Below the pieces are notes generated by a model. That model was not told where the DNA came from and ran no database searches. It was given only the letters and a program-made list of their open reading frames with translations. DNA of 64,000 nt from Roseivirga thermotolerans (lineage in GTDB: Bacteria; Bacteroidota; Bacteroidia; Cytophagales; Cyclobacteriaceae): positions 1,178,001 to 1,242,000 of the forward strand of contig NZ_BNAG01000001.1 of NCBI RefSeq assembly GCF_014653175.1, given 5' to 3'. Shown here piece by piece: positions 50,341 to 59,287 of the stretch. The first letter of the stretch is position 1; each line of letters opens with the position of its first letter. A program made the position numbers and the translations under genes.

Positions 50341-51366
50341 ATGGAGCGGGCCAAGGCGCAAAAAGTTCTCAACCCTAAGAGTGTTTGGTTACCTGTTGTT
50401 ATTGGCATTTCTATAGTAGTCTTTCTGGCTTATAGAGACGATCAGTTTTCAGGCCGTTCACTTCAATTGTTTTCCGATTTCCGGGTGGCTTTCCTGCTTT
50501 TTGTGTTTTTTCTACTGCTTATTAAAGACGGGCTGAATGCTTTTCGTATTCGGCTGCTCTCTCATGGGCAGTTAAATGGGCTTTCGGCCATACGCATTGT
50601 GCTGCTTTGGGAGTTTGCCATTGCCGTAACGCCTCCCGTTATTGGTGCAGCTGCTGTTTTGGTTTTCATAGTATACAAGGAAGGTCAGCCATTGGGAAAG
50701 GCTCTTGTCTACACCTTGTTGCTGGCCATTCTCGATAATCTTTTTTTTCTAACAGCTTCTCCATTGGCAATTGGGTTGAGCAACGGAGCGGTATTTCCGA
50801 TCTTAAAAGAAGCTCCGGCTTATTTTGAATCGGGAGTGAGCCGGGTTTTTTGGTTGAGCTATACCTCCATTGCTTTTTATACCTTCTTTATGCTTTCGGC
50901 ACTTTTATTTTTTCCTGAAACCGTAAAGAAAATACTCACCTACCTAATGACTATCAGGGTTCTGAGGCGCTGGAAGGAGCCAGTTATTCAGCAAAGTGAG
51001 GAGTTGGTGTTAGCTTCAAAAGTGCTGAGGGGCCAATCGCCAGCATATTGGGTTAAGTTGCTGGCTGCCACCTATGCCATCTGGATTTTTAAGTTTGCTC
51101 TAATAAACGCCTGGGTGAGTGGGTTTAATCAAGTTTCTGTAAACGACCAGCTTCTCATGCTGGGTCGGCATCTCACCATGTGGGTGGTCATGCTGGTATC
51201 TCCTTCTCCGGGCAATGCCGGCACAGCCGAGTTCATTTTTCCGGTTTTCTATGAAGATTTTGCGGGGAAGTACACCTTTATTTCCGGCCTGTTATGGCGG
51301 CTCACCACTTATTATCCCTACTTAATTGCCGGGGTTTTGCTTATTCCCAAATGGTGGAAAAAATAA
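50341..51366 (+). CDS. flippase-like membrane protein (LPG synthase TM region / YbhN family)
   Basis: 341 residues with about eight transmembrane helices. DGLNAFRIRLLSHGQ, LLWEFAIAVTPPVIGAAAV and MLVSPSPGNAGTAEFIFPVF are the family signature. No C-terminal GNAT-like domain, so it is the stand-alone form, thought to move lipids or glycolipids across the membrane. One base after scpA and followed by a strong terminator, so the pair is an operon. Confidence 0.88.
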   Translation: MERAKAQKVLNPKSVWLPVVIGISIVVFLAYRDDQFSGRSLQLFSDFRVAFLLFVFFLLLIKDGLNAFRIRLLSHGQLNGLSAIRIVLLWEFAIAVTPPVIGAAAVLVFIVYKEGQPLGKALVYTLLLAILDNLFFLTASPLAIGLSNGAVFPILKEAPAYFESGVSRVFWLSYTSIAFYTFFMLSALLFFPETVKKILTYLMTIRVLRRWKEPVIQQSEELVLASKVLRGQSPAYWVKLLAATYAIWIFKFALINAWVSGFNQVSVNDQLLMLGRHLTMWVVMLVSPSPGNAGTAEFIFPVFYEDFAGKYTFISGLLWRLTTYYPYLIAGVLLIPKWWKK

Positions 51367-51396
51367 AAGCGCCTGAGTGTTTCTCAAGGCGCTTTT
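51365..51396. terminator. bidirectional terminator between flippase gene and ndk
   Basis: AAAAGCGCC...GGCGCTTTT (51365-51373 and 51388-51396) is a perfect 9-bp pairing, extended internally by TGAG/CTCA with a small bulge. A-run and T-run on opposite arms make it work for the two convergent genes. Confidence 0.9.
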
Positions 51397-51418
51397 AAAA
51401 CTTGCTTAATGCTTATGC

Positions 51419-51838
51419 TTAGAATCTCTCAAACTCAGAGAAGAAGAAGTTACCTTCTATGGCTGCGTTTTCGTCAGAGTCAGAGCCATGTACAGCATTT
51501 TCGCCAATAGACTTAGCATATAATTTTCTAATTGTTCCTTCAGCAGCTTCGGCTGGATTGGTAGCACCAATAAGGGTTCTGAAGTCGGCCACAGCGTTGT
51601 CTTTTTCCAGAATAGCGGCTACAATTGGTCCGGAAGACATGTACTCAACAAGCTCTCCGTAGAATGGTCTTTCGCTATGCACAGCATAGAACTTTCCGGC
51701 CAGTTCGGCAGAAAGTCTTGTGTATTTCATAGCGATGATTTTGAAGCCTGCCTCCTCAATCATTTTCAAAATTGCTCCCATGTTACCATCCGCCACAGCA
51801 TCAGGCTTAATCATTGTAAAGGTTCTGTTACCTGCCAT
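51419..51838 (-). CDS. ndk: nucleoside diphosphate kinase
   Basis: 139 residues from ATG 51838, the normal start ([15 protein letters not shown]); the frame extends ten codons upstream. Catalytic His117 in NAVHGSD, Lys in MIKPDAV, and [12 protein letters not shown]. Transfers phosphate between nucleoside di- and triphosphates in the cytosol. Monocistronic on the minus strand, ending against the terminator. Confidence 0.96.
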   Translation of the reverse strand: MAGNRTFTMIKPDAVADGNMGAILKMIEEAGFKIIAMKYTRLSAELAGKFYAVHSERPFYGELVEYMSSGPIVAAILEKDNAVADFRTLIGATNPAEAAEGTIRKLYAKSIGENAVHGSDSDENAAIEGNFFFSEFERF

Positions 51839-52027
51839 TTTATTTGTCGTAAAATTGTTGCGTTTCAAAATTCGGTCGCAAAAATAGAAGATAATTTCGA
51901 TTTAAACCCCTTAAGCTACGTTCTTTTAAATTCTTAATAATCAGATAATCAAGGCCTAGCATTGTTTGGTAAAACAATTCTTGTCAAATTTGCCCTCCTT
52001 TCAAAGGCCCTTAGGGTTGTTGATTGC

Positions 52028-53053
52028 ATGCAAGACATCAAAGAACTTCAAAATAAATTAGCCAAACCCTCTAAAGTCGTCATTACAACCCATGATAAGC
52101 CAGATGCTGATGCACTGGGCTCTTCACTGGGAATGGCCAACTACTTGCTCAAGCTTGGGCATGAGGTTACGGTAATTACCCCTTCAGATTATCCGGCTTT
52201 TCTTCACTGGATGAAAGGTAACGATAAGGTGAAGATTTTTACGGAAGAAGATCCTAACGACTGCCGGCAGTGGATCGAAGAGGCCGCCCTTATTTTCTGT
52301 CTCGATTTTTCAGTACTGAGCCGAATCAACGAATTGGGTGAGATGGTTAGAGCGGCCAGCGGCTATAAAGTAAATGTAGACCACCACCTGGATCCGGAAG
52401 ATTTTGCCGATTTTAGGTATTGGAGTACCCAGGCCGCTGCTACTTGCGAACTTTGCTACCAACTTATTGTAGACCTGGGCCATAATAACCTCATCGATAA
52501 AGACATTGCCGAATGTTTGTATGCCGGTATTATGACCGACACAGGAGGTTTTAGGCACCCAAACACAACCAAAAATGTACATGAGGTTGTAGCAAAGCTT
52601 ATTGAGAAAGGAGCCGATAACAGTAGAGTAGCTAAAAACATATATGACAGAAACTCCCTGAACAGGTTGCGTTTTATAGGCTATGCCCTCAGTGAAAACA
52701 TGCAGGTGTTGCCCGAGTATCGAGTGGCCTATTTTGCCATTACTGAAGAGGAATTGGCCAGATACGAATCGAAAACCGGTGATACCGAAGGGCTGGTAAA
52801 TTATGCCCTGTCCATAGAAGGAGTTACATTGGCGGGCCTCTTTAAGGAGGCCGATGGCAAAGTGAAAATATCTCTCCGCTCCATTGGAGACTTCCCGGCC
52901 AATGAACTAGCCGCAAAATATTTTAATGGTGGAGGCCATAAAAATGCGGCCGGAGGAAGGGTAGAAAAAAGCCTTTCCGAAACCATCGAATACTTTAAAA
53001 GCATACTTCCGGAGTATGCCAACCAACTAGAAGACGAATACAAGAAACTATGA
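52028..53053 (+). CDS. nrnA: DHH-family nanoRNase/pAp phosphatase
   Basis: 341 residues from ATG 52028 (a TTG at 51962 is far upstream and poorly supported). Motifs: THDKPDADALGSS, FCLDFS, NVDHHLDP (the DHH), MTDTGGFRH and C-terminal DHHA1 FNGGGHKNAAGG. Degrades oligoribonucleotides and dephosphorylates pAp. Its stop overlaps the next gene by four bases (ATGA), beginning a seven-gene co-directional run. Confidence 0.94.
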   Translation: MQDIKELQNKLAKPSKVVITTHDKPDADALGSSLGMANYLLKLGHEVTVITPSDYPAFLHWMKGNDKVKIFTEEDPNDCRQWIEEAALIFCLDFSVLSRINELGEMVRAASGYKVNVDHHLDPEDFADFRYWSTQAAATCELCYQLIVDLGHNNLIDKDIAECLYAGIMTDTGGFRHPNTTKNVHEVVAKLIEKGADNSRVAKNIYDRNSLNRLRFIGYALSENMQVLPEYRVAYFAITEEELARYESKTGDTEGLVNYALSIEGVTLAGLFKEADGKVKISLRSIGDFPANELAAKYFNGGGHKNAAGGRVEKSLSETIEYFKSILPEYANQLEDEYKKL

Positions 53054-53928
53054 GAAATATGAAGAAATATCTTCCTGCGGTTGCCCTTGCGGTAGCCTTG
53101 ATGGGCTGTGACAGCACACCAAAATACGTTGAGCTTGAATCTGGCCTGAAATTTAGAAAATTGGTGAAGGGCGATACCACCAAAGCCCAACCTACCGATG
53201 TAATGAATGTGGTAATGACCCACGTAGAGGGCGATTCAGTGCTCTATGATTCCGGCTCCGATCCAGGCTATTTTGTGAATCCAAGCGTAGGGTTGCCGCC
53301 CAACTTGCAAGAGGCTTTTTTACTTTGTAGCAAGGGAGATAGCGTTCAGATTGAAATGCCTTACACCGAGTATGCCACAATGACCGGCAGGCCGGTGGGA
53401 GCTGCAGACAGCTCGAAAGTTGTTACCTGGAATATTAAAGTACGCGAAATAGAAAATGAACAGGTGGTAATAGACCGACTGGTAGGCGAGCAGTTGGAGA
53501 AAGACAAAGTAAAAATCAACGAATACCTCGTTAACAATAATTTAGAAGCTACTGAAACAGAAGAAGGTGTTTCGGTAGTAACTTTGAAAAAAGGAAATGG
53601 AAAGTACCCGGCTTCGGGCGATAAAGTGGGAGTGAATTACGTTTTACGCCTGTTAGACGGTACTATTATTGACACCAGTTATGAGGAACTAGCTAAAGAA
53701 AATGGTCTGTATAATCCAAACAGAGATTATGCACCCTATTCTTTTACTTTAGGTAACAGAGAAGTGATTCAAGGCTGGGATGTGGCCATTCCTAATGTGG
53801 ATCAGGGAGGAAAAGCCAGGCTCTTAATTCCTTCTAAGTTAGGTTATGGCTCAAGAAATACAGGAGGACCAATACCTCCTAATTCCGTTTTGGTTTTCGA
53901 TGTTGAAGTAGTTGAATTGAACAAATGA
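53050..53928 (+). CDS. FKBP-type peptidyl-prolyl isomerase lipoprotein, two-domain
   Basis: 292 residues. Lipoprotein signal with lipobox ALMGC (Cys about 20). An N-terminal domain (about 25-140; ESGLKFRKLVKGDTTKAQP) looks like a degenerate FKBP domain. The C-terminal FKBP domain (about 180-290) has GNGKYPASGDKVGVNYVLRL, VIQGWDVAIP and IPPNSVLVFDVEV. Folding assistance in the periplasm or outer membrane. ATG overlaps the nrnA stop; the end overlaps the next FKBP gene by four bases. Confidence 0.9.
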   Translation: MRNMKKYLPAVALAVALMGCDSTPKYVELESGLKFRKLVKGDTTKAQPTDVMNVVMTHVEGDSVLYDSGSDPGYFVNPSVGLPPNLQEAFLLCSKGDSVQIEMPYTEYATMTGRPVGAADSSKVVTWNIKVREIENEQVVIDRLVGEQLEKDKVKINEYLVNNNLEATETEEGVSVVTLKKGNGKYPASGDKVGVNYVLRLLDGTIIDTSYEELAKENGLYNPNRDYAPYSFTLGNREVIQGWDVAIPNVDQGGKARLLIPSKLGYGSRNTGGPIPPNSVLVFDVEVVELNK

Positions 53929-54401
53929 TGAAAGTAAGGTTTTTGTTAATGGTGTTGTTCGTTGCCCTGATGGGTTGCGATGGTGAAGAGGTTTTTGACG
54001 AGGCGCAACAATTGGCCATTGATAGAAAGCTCATTGAAGACTACCTGGCCGAAAATAATATTGTAGCTCAGGAGGTTGGTGAAACCGGAATCATGTATGT
54101 GATTCATCAGGCCGGTTCAGGGCCCAAAGCCGCTTTTGCCAACTCAGTTTTCACCCATTACAGAGGTTATTTGCTCGATGGCACCGAGTTCGATACTTCC
54201 TCAGGTCGGGGCGTTTTCGATTTTGTGATTGGAGCCGGACAGGTAATAAGAGGATGGGAGTTAGGTTTTCAGGAACTAAACAAAGGGGCTAGTGCCACAT
54301 TGTTTATTCCTTCTAAATATGGCTATGGTTCTACCCGTCAGGGTTCTATTCCACCTAACTCCGTATTGCTTTTCGATGTAGACGTGGTAGACATTCGCTA
54401 A
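53925..54401 (+). CDS. FKBP-type peptidyl-prolyl isomerase lipoprotein, single domain
   Basis: 158 residues. Lipobox ALMGC (Cys about 18), then a helix and one FKBP domain (about 60-156): HYRGYLLDGTEFDTSSGRG, VIRGWELGFQELNKGASATL, IPSKYGYGS and SIPPNSVLLFDVDVVD. Closely similar in the domain to the preceding gene's C-terminal half, suggesting tandem duplication. Overlaps the previous gene by four bases. Confidence 0.93.
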   Translation: MMKVRFLLMVLFVALMGCDGEEVFDEAQQLAIDRKLIEDYLAENNIVAQEVGETGIMYVIHQAGSGPKAAFANSVFTHYRGYLLDGTEFDTSSGRGVFDFVIGAGQVIRGWELGFQELNKGASATLFIPSKYGYGSTRQGSIPPNSVLLFDVDVVDIR

Positions 54402-54412
54402 TAATAGCAGCA

Positions 54413-54985
54413 ATGCAAATTTGCTTTACCACCAATAACCAACACAAGCTCCAAGAAGTAAAAGCCATGCTTGGCGATAGCATCAAACTGCTGTCGCTGA
54501 GCGATATTGGCTTTGAAGGAGAAATTCCTGAAACCCACGAAACCCTGGAGGAAAATTCGTTGGAGAAAGCCCGGTATATTTTCGATCGGTTTGGTACAGC
54601 CATTTTCTCTGATGACTCAGGCTTGGAAGTAGATGTGCTAAATGGTAGGCCGGGCGTCCATACGGCCCACTACTCGGGTAGCCGCCATGCCGTAGACAAT
54701 ATGACCAAGGTGCTAAACGAAATGGGAGATACCTCCAATAGAGCCGCGCGTTTCAGAACTGTAATGACCTACATTAACTCTCAGGGAGAAGTTCATCAGT
54801 TTCAGGGTATTGTGGAAGGAACCATTGCTGCAAAAATAGCGGGTTCCGATGGTTTCGGATATGATCCCATTTTTATACCCAATGGGTACAACAAAACTTT
54901 TGCAGAATTGCCGGCAGAGGTTAAAAATAGTATCAGTCATAGAAAAAGAGCCCTAGACAAGCTTATTCAGTTTCTTAATCAATAA
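54413..54985 (+). CDS. rdgB: non-canonical purine NTP pyrophosphatase (RdgB/HAM1)
   Basis: 190 residues. TTNNQHKLQEVKAML at the N-terminus, SDDSGLEVDVLNGRPGVHTAHYSG, the substrate loop GSDGFGYDPIFIP and SHRKRAL near the C-terminus. Removes ITP, XTP and dITP from nucleotide pools. Eleven bases after the FKBP gene. Confidence 0.96.
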   Translation: MQICFTTNNQHKLQEVKAMLGDSIKLLSLSDIGFEGEIPETHETLEENSLEKARYIFDRFGTAIFSDDSGLEVDVLNGRPGVHTAHYSGSRHAVDNMTKVLNEMGDTSNRAARFRTVMTYINSQGEVHQFQGIVEGTIAAKIAGSDGFGYDPIFIPNGYNKTFAELPAEVKNSISHRKRALDKLIQFLNQ

Positions 54986-55003
54986 ACATTTTCAGTTCCT
55001 TTC

Positions 55004-55011
55004 TAACTTTG
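55004..55011 (+). promoter_or_regulatory. -7 promoter box directly upstream of udk
   Basis: TAACTTTG matches TAnnTTTG exactly; its last base is only four bases before the ATG at 55016, so transcription should begin at or near the start codon, giving a nearly leaderless message. Confidence 0.45.
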
Positions 55012-55015
55012 CACG

Positions 55016-55642
55016 ATGGAAAAGCCCTACATCATTGGTATTTCAGGCGGAAGCGGTTCAGGGAAAACACTCTTTCTCAACGAACTTAAAAAGTGTTTTG
55101 ATGCCAAATCGGTAACCTGCATTTCACAAGACGACTACTACATGCCACGTGAGTATCAGTTGGTAGATAAAAATGGTCAGCACAACTTCGACAGGCCCGA
55201 GTCCATAGACCATGAGCACTTTGCCAGCGACCTCAAAGCTCTGAGTGAAGGCAAAGAAGTGGAGAAGGAAGAATATACCTTCAACAATCCGAGCATTGTG
55301 CCCAAGAAGATTATTCGAAGACCGGCTCCTGTTATTCTCGTAGAAGGCATATTCATTTTTCATTACAAAAAAGTGGCCGAATTGCTCAATCTGAAAGTGT
55401 TCATTGATGCTAAAGACTATATTAAGCTTCAGAGAAGACTTAAGAGAGACAGGGAAGAGAGAGGATACGATGCAGACGATGTGTTGTATAAATATGAGAA
55501 CCATATAATGCCCTCTTTCCAAAAGTATATAGCCCCTTACAAAGAAACGGCAGACCTGATAGTGCCAAACAATACGGACTTTCAGAATGCTTTAGATGTA
55601 CTAAAGGCTGTAATAACCTCAAAAATACCGGTTAAAGCCTAG
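55016..55642 (+). CDS. udk: uridine kinase-like P-loop kinase
   Basis: 208 residues, typical length. Walker A GISGGSGSGKT, then QDDYYMPREYQ, NFDRPESIDHEHFASDL, VILVEGIFIFHYKKV (Walker B) and RRLKRDREERGYD. Phosphorylates uridine and cytidine in pyrimidine salvage. The start is fixed by the P-loop beginning at residue 8. Confidence 0.93.
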   Translation: MEKPYIIGISGGSGSGKTLFLNELKKCFDAKSVTCISQDDYYMPREYQLVDKNGQHNFDRPESIDHEHFASDLKALSEGKEVEKEEYTFNNPSIVPKKIIRRPAPVILVEGIFIFHYKKVAELLNLKVFIDAKDYIKLQRRLKRDREERGYDADDVLYKYENHIMPSFQKYIAPYKETADLIVPNNTDFQNALDVLKAVITSKIPVKA

Positions 55643-55660
55643 GATTTTCGGTGCATTTGC

Positions 55661-55668
55661 TACATTTG
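55661..55668 (+). promoter_or_regulatory. -7 promoter box of the small secreted protein gene
   Basis: TACATTTG matches TAnnTTTG; nine bases separate it from the ATG at 55678, again implying a very short leader. Confidence 0.45.
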
Positions 55669-55677
55669 TGACCCAAT

Positions 55678-56034
55678 ATGAGAAAAAAGGCTACATCCAT
55701 GAACAAACTAAAACATACCCTGGTGTTTCTGCTAGGCTTGTTTGTGGCTGTTTTTGTGGTAGCCCAGGAGGTGCTGGAGATTCCGTGTGAAGAATCGAAC
55801 GAAAAACAGGAGCAAGCCGAAGGAGAAGATTCTCAAGAGGTGGTCTATGAATATACCTGCGATGCCCTTTTACCGGCCAGCGGTGTTCATATAGAACCCT
55901 TTGAGGCCATACTTATTGCGGAAATAGGTTTTGAGATTACCGAGGAGCCACACCCGCTAGTGAGTGTTCCCTTATGTAATTCGCCTTATTACAAGACCCT
56001 ATTCAGGCAAATAATATCGCCTAACGCGCCATAG
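55678..56034 (+). CDS. small secreted acidic hypothetical protein
   Basis: 118 residues; ATG 55678, or a second ATG at residue 8 (MNKLKHT). Signal peptide with hydrophobic core LVFLLGLFVAVFVV ending near VAQE. The mature part is acidic (CEESNEKQEQAEGEDSQEVV) and has three Cys. No family recognised. Sits between udk and secDF. Confidence 0.6.
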   Translation: MRKKATSMNKLKHTLVFLLGLFVAVFVVAQEVLEIPCEESNEKQEQAEGEDSQEVVYEYTCDALLPASGVHIEPFEAILIAEIGFEITEEPHPLVSVPLCNSPYYKTLFRQIISPNAP

Positions 56035-56113
56035 GGAAAAGCCCTTTTTCCCTGATAGAACCCAACGGTTCACCTTTATTATTACTCCAATTTTTGCAAA
56101 ACATACTATTAAC

Positions 56114-59100
56114 ATGAAGAATAAGAATACCATTGTATTTCTGACGCTCGTAATTACAGCACTCTGTCTGTATTACTTGTCAATCACCTTCTTTTCGAGG
56201 GGTATTCAGGCCGATGCCATAGAATATGCCAAGAATGAGCAAGGCGTTATCGATCAAAGTAAAAAACAAGCCTACCTGGATTCCATTTGGTTAGAGCCTG
56301 TTTTGAATCTGTTAGGTGCCGAGTTTACCTACAAAGAAATTAAAGAACAAGAACTCAATCTGGGGCTCGACTTGCAGGGAGGTATGCATGTAACCCTGGA
56401 GGTTTCTCCGGTAGAAATTATTAAAGGATTGGCCGGAAACAGCCAGGACGCTAACTTTCTGCGAGCACTGGAACTGGCCACAGAGCGCCAGCGTAACAGC
56501 CAGGCACCATTTACGCAGTTGTTTCAGAATGCCTACAACGAAGTAAACCCTGACGGGCGCTTGAGCAGAATTTTTGCCAATGCGGCCAACCGAGGAAAAA
56601 TTAGCTTTGAGTCTACCAATGCAGAAGTAATGCAAGTGATTGAAGAAGAGGTAGACCAGGCCATAGATAGGGCTTTCCAGATTTTGAGAACCAGAGTAGA
56701 CCGCTTTGGTACGTCTCAGCCTAATATTCAGAGAATTCAGGGTACAGGTAGAATTCAGATTGAACTACCGGGAGTAGATAACCCTGCTAGGGTAAGAAAA
56801 CTGCTTCAAGGTGTGGCTAAGCTCGAATTCTGGGAAGTGTACCGTGAAAATGAGATACTGCCAACACTCAACGCCATAAATGAAGAGGCATTAAAGATTG
56901 AGAAGCTTAGCAACAGCAATAGCCTCAATACAGAAATTAACACTGCCGCCAAAGAAGGTGAAACACCTAATTCACTGGAGGCTAAAATAGCTCAAACAGA
57001 TAGTGCCAAAACAGACTCAACTAGCCTCGATGCTGCTACCTCCGGTTTATCTAAGTTTTTTAGTCTTAGAAGACAAGGCCCTTACCAGGGATTTTTCTAT
57101 AATCTGGCGGATACGTCTCAGATTAACAGAATTCTTAAGCATGAGCGCATAAAGCGTGTTATTCCTGCCAATCTGGACTTTAAATGGGGAGTAAAACCGG
57201 TTGAAGAAACTGAGCTTCTTATTCTATATCCCATCAAAGTATCGCGTGGAGAGGCTCCTCTAACCGGAGAAGTAATAACCGATGCCAGACAAACTTTAGA
57301 TGAAAGAGCACGACCTGCAGTAAGCATGCAAATGAATACGGTGGGTGCAAAAAAATGGAAAAACATAACCGGCCAGAACATTAACCGACAAATCGCCATT
57401 GTACTGGACAACTATGTATATACGGCTCCAAATGTAACTGGAGAGATACCAAACGGCAGCTCTTCGATTTCAGGAAACTTTACTCAAGAAGAGGCAGAAG
57501 ATTTGGCCAATATTCTCAAGGCCGGTTCTTTACCAGCACCAACCCGAATTGTGGAAGAAGCGGTAGTAGGACCAACTTTAGGTAAGGAAGCCCAGCGTCA
57601 GGGAGTTACCTCTATAGTAGCTGGTCTTTTGATAGTGATTGTGTTCATGATCTTCTATTATGCCAAAGGAGGTATTGTAGCCAATGTGGCTCTCTTGTTC
57701 AACATCTTCTTTATTCTGGGTATTCTGGCCAATATTGGCTCTGCTCTTACCCTTCCGGGTATTGCAGGTATAGTACTTACCATCGGTATGTCTATCGATG
57801 CCAACGTACTGATCTTTGAAAGAATAAGAGAAGAACTAAGAAACGGTATTCCGTTGCTTCAAGCCATAAGTTCAGGTTATCAAAAAGCTTATAGCTCTAT
57901 TATAGATGCCAACGTAACCACTTTGCTTACCGGTGCAATTCTTTACTTCTTAGGTCAGGGGCCTGTGAAAGGATTTGCCATTACCCTGATAATAGGTATC
58001 ATTTGCTCATTCTTCTCAGCGGTATTTATTACCAGAGTAATTGTTACCTGGATGACCAAGAAAGGAAATGACAGCAATATTTCGTTCGAGACCCCACTTT
58101 CAAGAGGTTGGTTGTCCAATATCAACCTGGACTTCCTTGGCAAAAGAAGAATGGCCTACATTGTTTCTGCGGTGGTAATTACTTTGGGTATTTCTGCCCT
58201 CTTTACCAGTGGTCTAAGACTTGGGGTAGACTTTAAGGGAGGTCGTTCTTATGTGGTTGAGTTCGATGAGCCCATGGTGGCTTCAGATATTAAAAGTGCT
58301 CTTTCTTCGGGCGTGTTTACTGAGGCCGGTGTGGAGGTGAAAACCTATGATGCCAGCAACGTGCTTAAGATTACCACCTCTTATCTGGTAGACGAAGAGT
58401 CTACTGAAGCGGATAATCAGGTTAAAGATGCCCTAACCCAAGGTATTGAAAACGCTACCGGAAAAACCTTTGTGGATGGTACGGTAGATCTCAGCGAAGG
58501 CCAGTTTACTATTGGAGCTTCATCTAAAGTTGGAGCAACCATTGCCGATGACATCAAGAAGTCTTCGTTCGAAGCCTTCGGGTTGTCCATTCTGGCCATA
58601 TTCGTTTACATTCTGGCCCGATTTAGAAGATGGCAGTTCTCGTTAGGTGCCATTTTGGCTCTGATTCACGATGCCACAATTGTACTTTCTGCATTTGCTA
58701 TTGCAGGTTGGTTTGGTCTGAGCTTTGAAATCGACCAGGTATTCATCGCATCCCTGTTAACCATTATTGGTTACTCCATCAACGATACGGTGGTTGTATT
58801 CGACAGGATCCGTGAAAACCTTCAACTTAAGGGAGGGAAAGACCTGATCGGAACCTTCAATATGTCTATCAATTCTACCATCAGCCGTACACTCATTACT
58901 TCTATGACAACCCTCATTGTGGTATTGGTGCTATTGATTTTTGGTGGTGAGGTATTGAGAGGATTCTCGTTTGCCTTGTTGGTGGGTATATTAGTAGGTA
59001 CTTATTCTTCAGTTTTCATTGCCACCCCAACAGTGGTAGACTTAACGAAGAAAACACTTACCGCAGCTGCCGATAAAGAGCAGGCAAGTGCCAGAGCCAA

Positions 59101-59140
59101 AGCTGCCGCCAAGGCTGAAGCTTCAGCACAGCAAGGATAA
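56114..59140 (+). CDS. secDF: fused protein translocase subunit SecDF
   Basis: 1008 residues combining SecD (about 1-640) and SecF (about 670-970), the arrangement usual in Bacteroidota. SecD half: GLDLQGGMHVTLEV, the long P1 periplasmic domain with a low-complexity Ser/Thr/Glu insertion (about 265-310), ARPAVSMQMN and TIGMSIDANVLIFERIREEL. SecF half: GLRLGVDFKGGRSYVVEF and TIIGYSINDTVVVFDRIREN. Ala/Lys-rich C-terminal tail. Uses proton motive force to pull exported proteins into the periplasm. Followed by a terminator. Confidence 0.97.
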   Translation: MKNKNTIVFLTLVITALCLYYLSITFFSRGIQADAIEYAKNEQGVIDQSKKQAYLDSIWLEPVLNLLGAEFTYKEIKEQELNLGLDLQGGMHVTLEVSPVEIIKGLAGNSQDANFLRALELATERQRNSQAPFTQLFQNAYNEVNPDGRLSRIFANAANRGKISFESTNAEVMQVIEEEVDQAIDRAFQILRTRVDRFGTSQPNIQRIQGTGRIQIELPGVDNPARVRKLLQGVAKLEFWEVYRENEILPTLNAINEEALKIEKLSNSNSLNTEINTAAKEGETPNSLEAKIAQTDSAKTDSTSLDAATSGLSKFFSLRRQGPYQGFFYNLADTSQINRILKHERIKRVIPANLDFKWGVKPVEETELLILYPIKVSRGEAPLTGEVITDARQTLDERARPAVSMQMNTVGAKKWKNITGQNINRQIAIVLDNYVYTAPNVTGEIPNGSSSISGNFTQEEAEDLANILKAGSLPAPTRIVEEAVVGPTLGKEAQRQGVTSIVAGLLIVIVFMIFYYAKGGIVANVALLFNIFFILGILANIGSALTLPGIAGIVLTIGMSIDANVLIFERIREELRNGIPLLQAISSGYQKAYSSIIDANVTTLLTGAILYFLGQGPVKGFAITLIIGIICSFFSAVFITRVIVTWMTKKGNDSNISFETPLSRGWLSNINLDFLGKRRMAYIVSAVVITLGISALFTSGLRLGVDFKGGRSYVVEFDEPMVASDIKSALSSGVFTEAGVEVKTYDASNVLKITTSYLVDEESTEADNQVKDALTQGIENATGKTFVDGTVDLSEGQFTIGASSKVGATIADDIKKSSFEAFGLSILAIFVYILARFRRWQFSLGAILALIHDATIVLSAFAIAGWFGLSFEIDQVFIASLLTIIGYSINDTVVVFDRIRENLQLKGGKDLIGTFNMSINSTISRTLITSMTTLIVVLVLLIFGGEVLRGFSFALLVGILVGTYSSVFIATPTVVDLTKKTLTAAADKEQASARAKAAAKAEASAQQG

Positions 59141-59147
59141 TATCAAC

Positions 59148-59173
59148 AGAGGGGCTTTGGCCCCTCTTGTTTT
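59148..59173 (+). terminator. rho-independent terminator of secDF
   Basis: AGAGGGGC-TTTG-GCCCCTCT (59148-59167), an 8-bp perfect stem, followed by TGTTTT. Begins eight bases after the secDF stop. Confidence 0.9.
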
Positions 59174-59180
59174 AAGCTAT

Positions 59181-59275
59181 AAAAAAGGCTACCCCACAAC
59201 TCTAATCCGGAAAGGGTATGTGTTAACCAACATACCGCTTCGGGAATAAAGTGACGGAGGTAGCCTTCTTGTTTT
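59181..59275 (+). ncRNA. candidate structured RNA element between secDF and the MBL gene
   Basis: AAGGCTACC (59185-59193) pairs exactly with GGTAGCCTT (59259-59267). Inside, GGTATGT (59215-59221) pairs with ACATACC (59230-59236), extended by CCGGA/TTCGG (59207-59211 with 59239-59243). An A-run precedes and a T-rich tail (TTCTTGTTTT) follows. It is distinct from the secDF terminator just upstream and too elaborate for a second simple one. Strand is unsure because both flanks suit termination in either direction; it may also serve the convergent MBL gene. No known class recognised, though Bacteroidota motifs such as Flavo-1 should be compared. Confidence 0.5.
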
Positions 59276-59287
59276 GAAAAATGAGAG

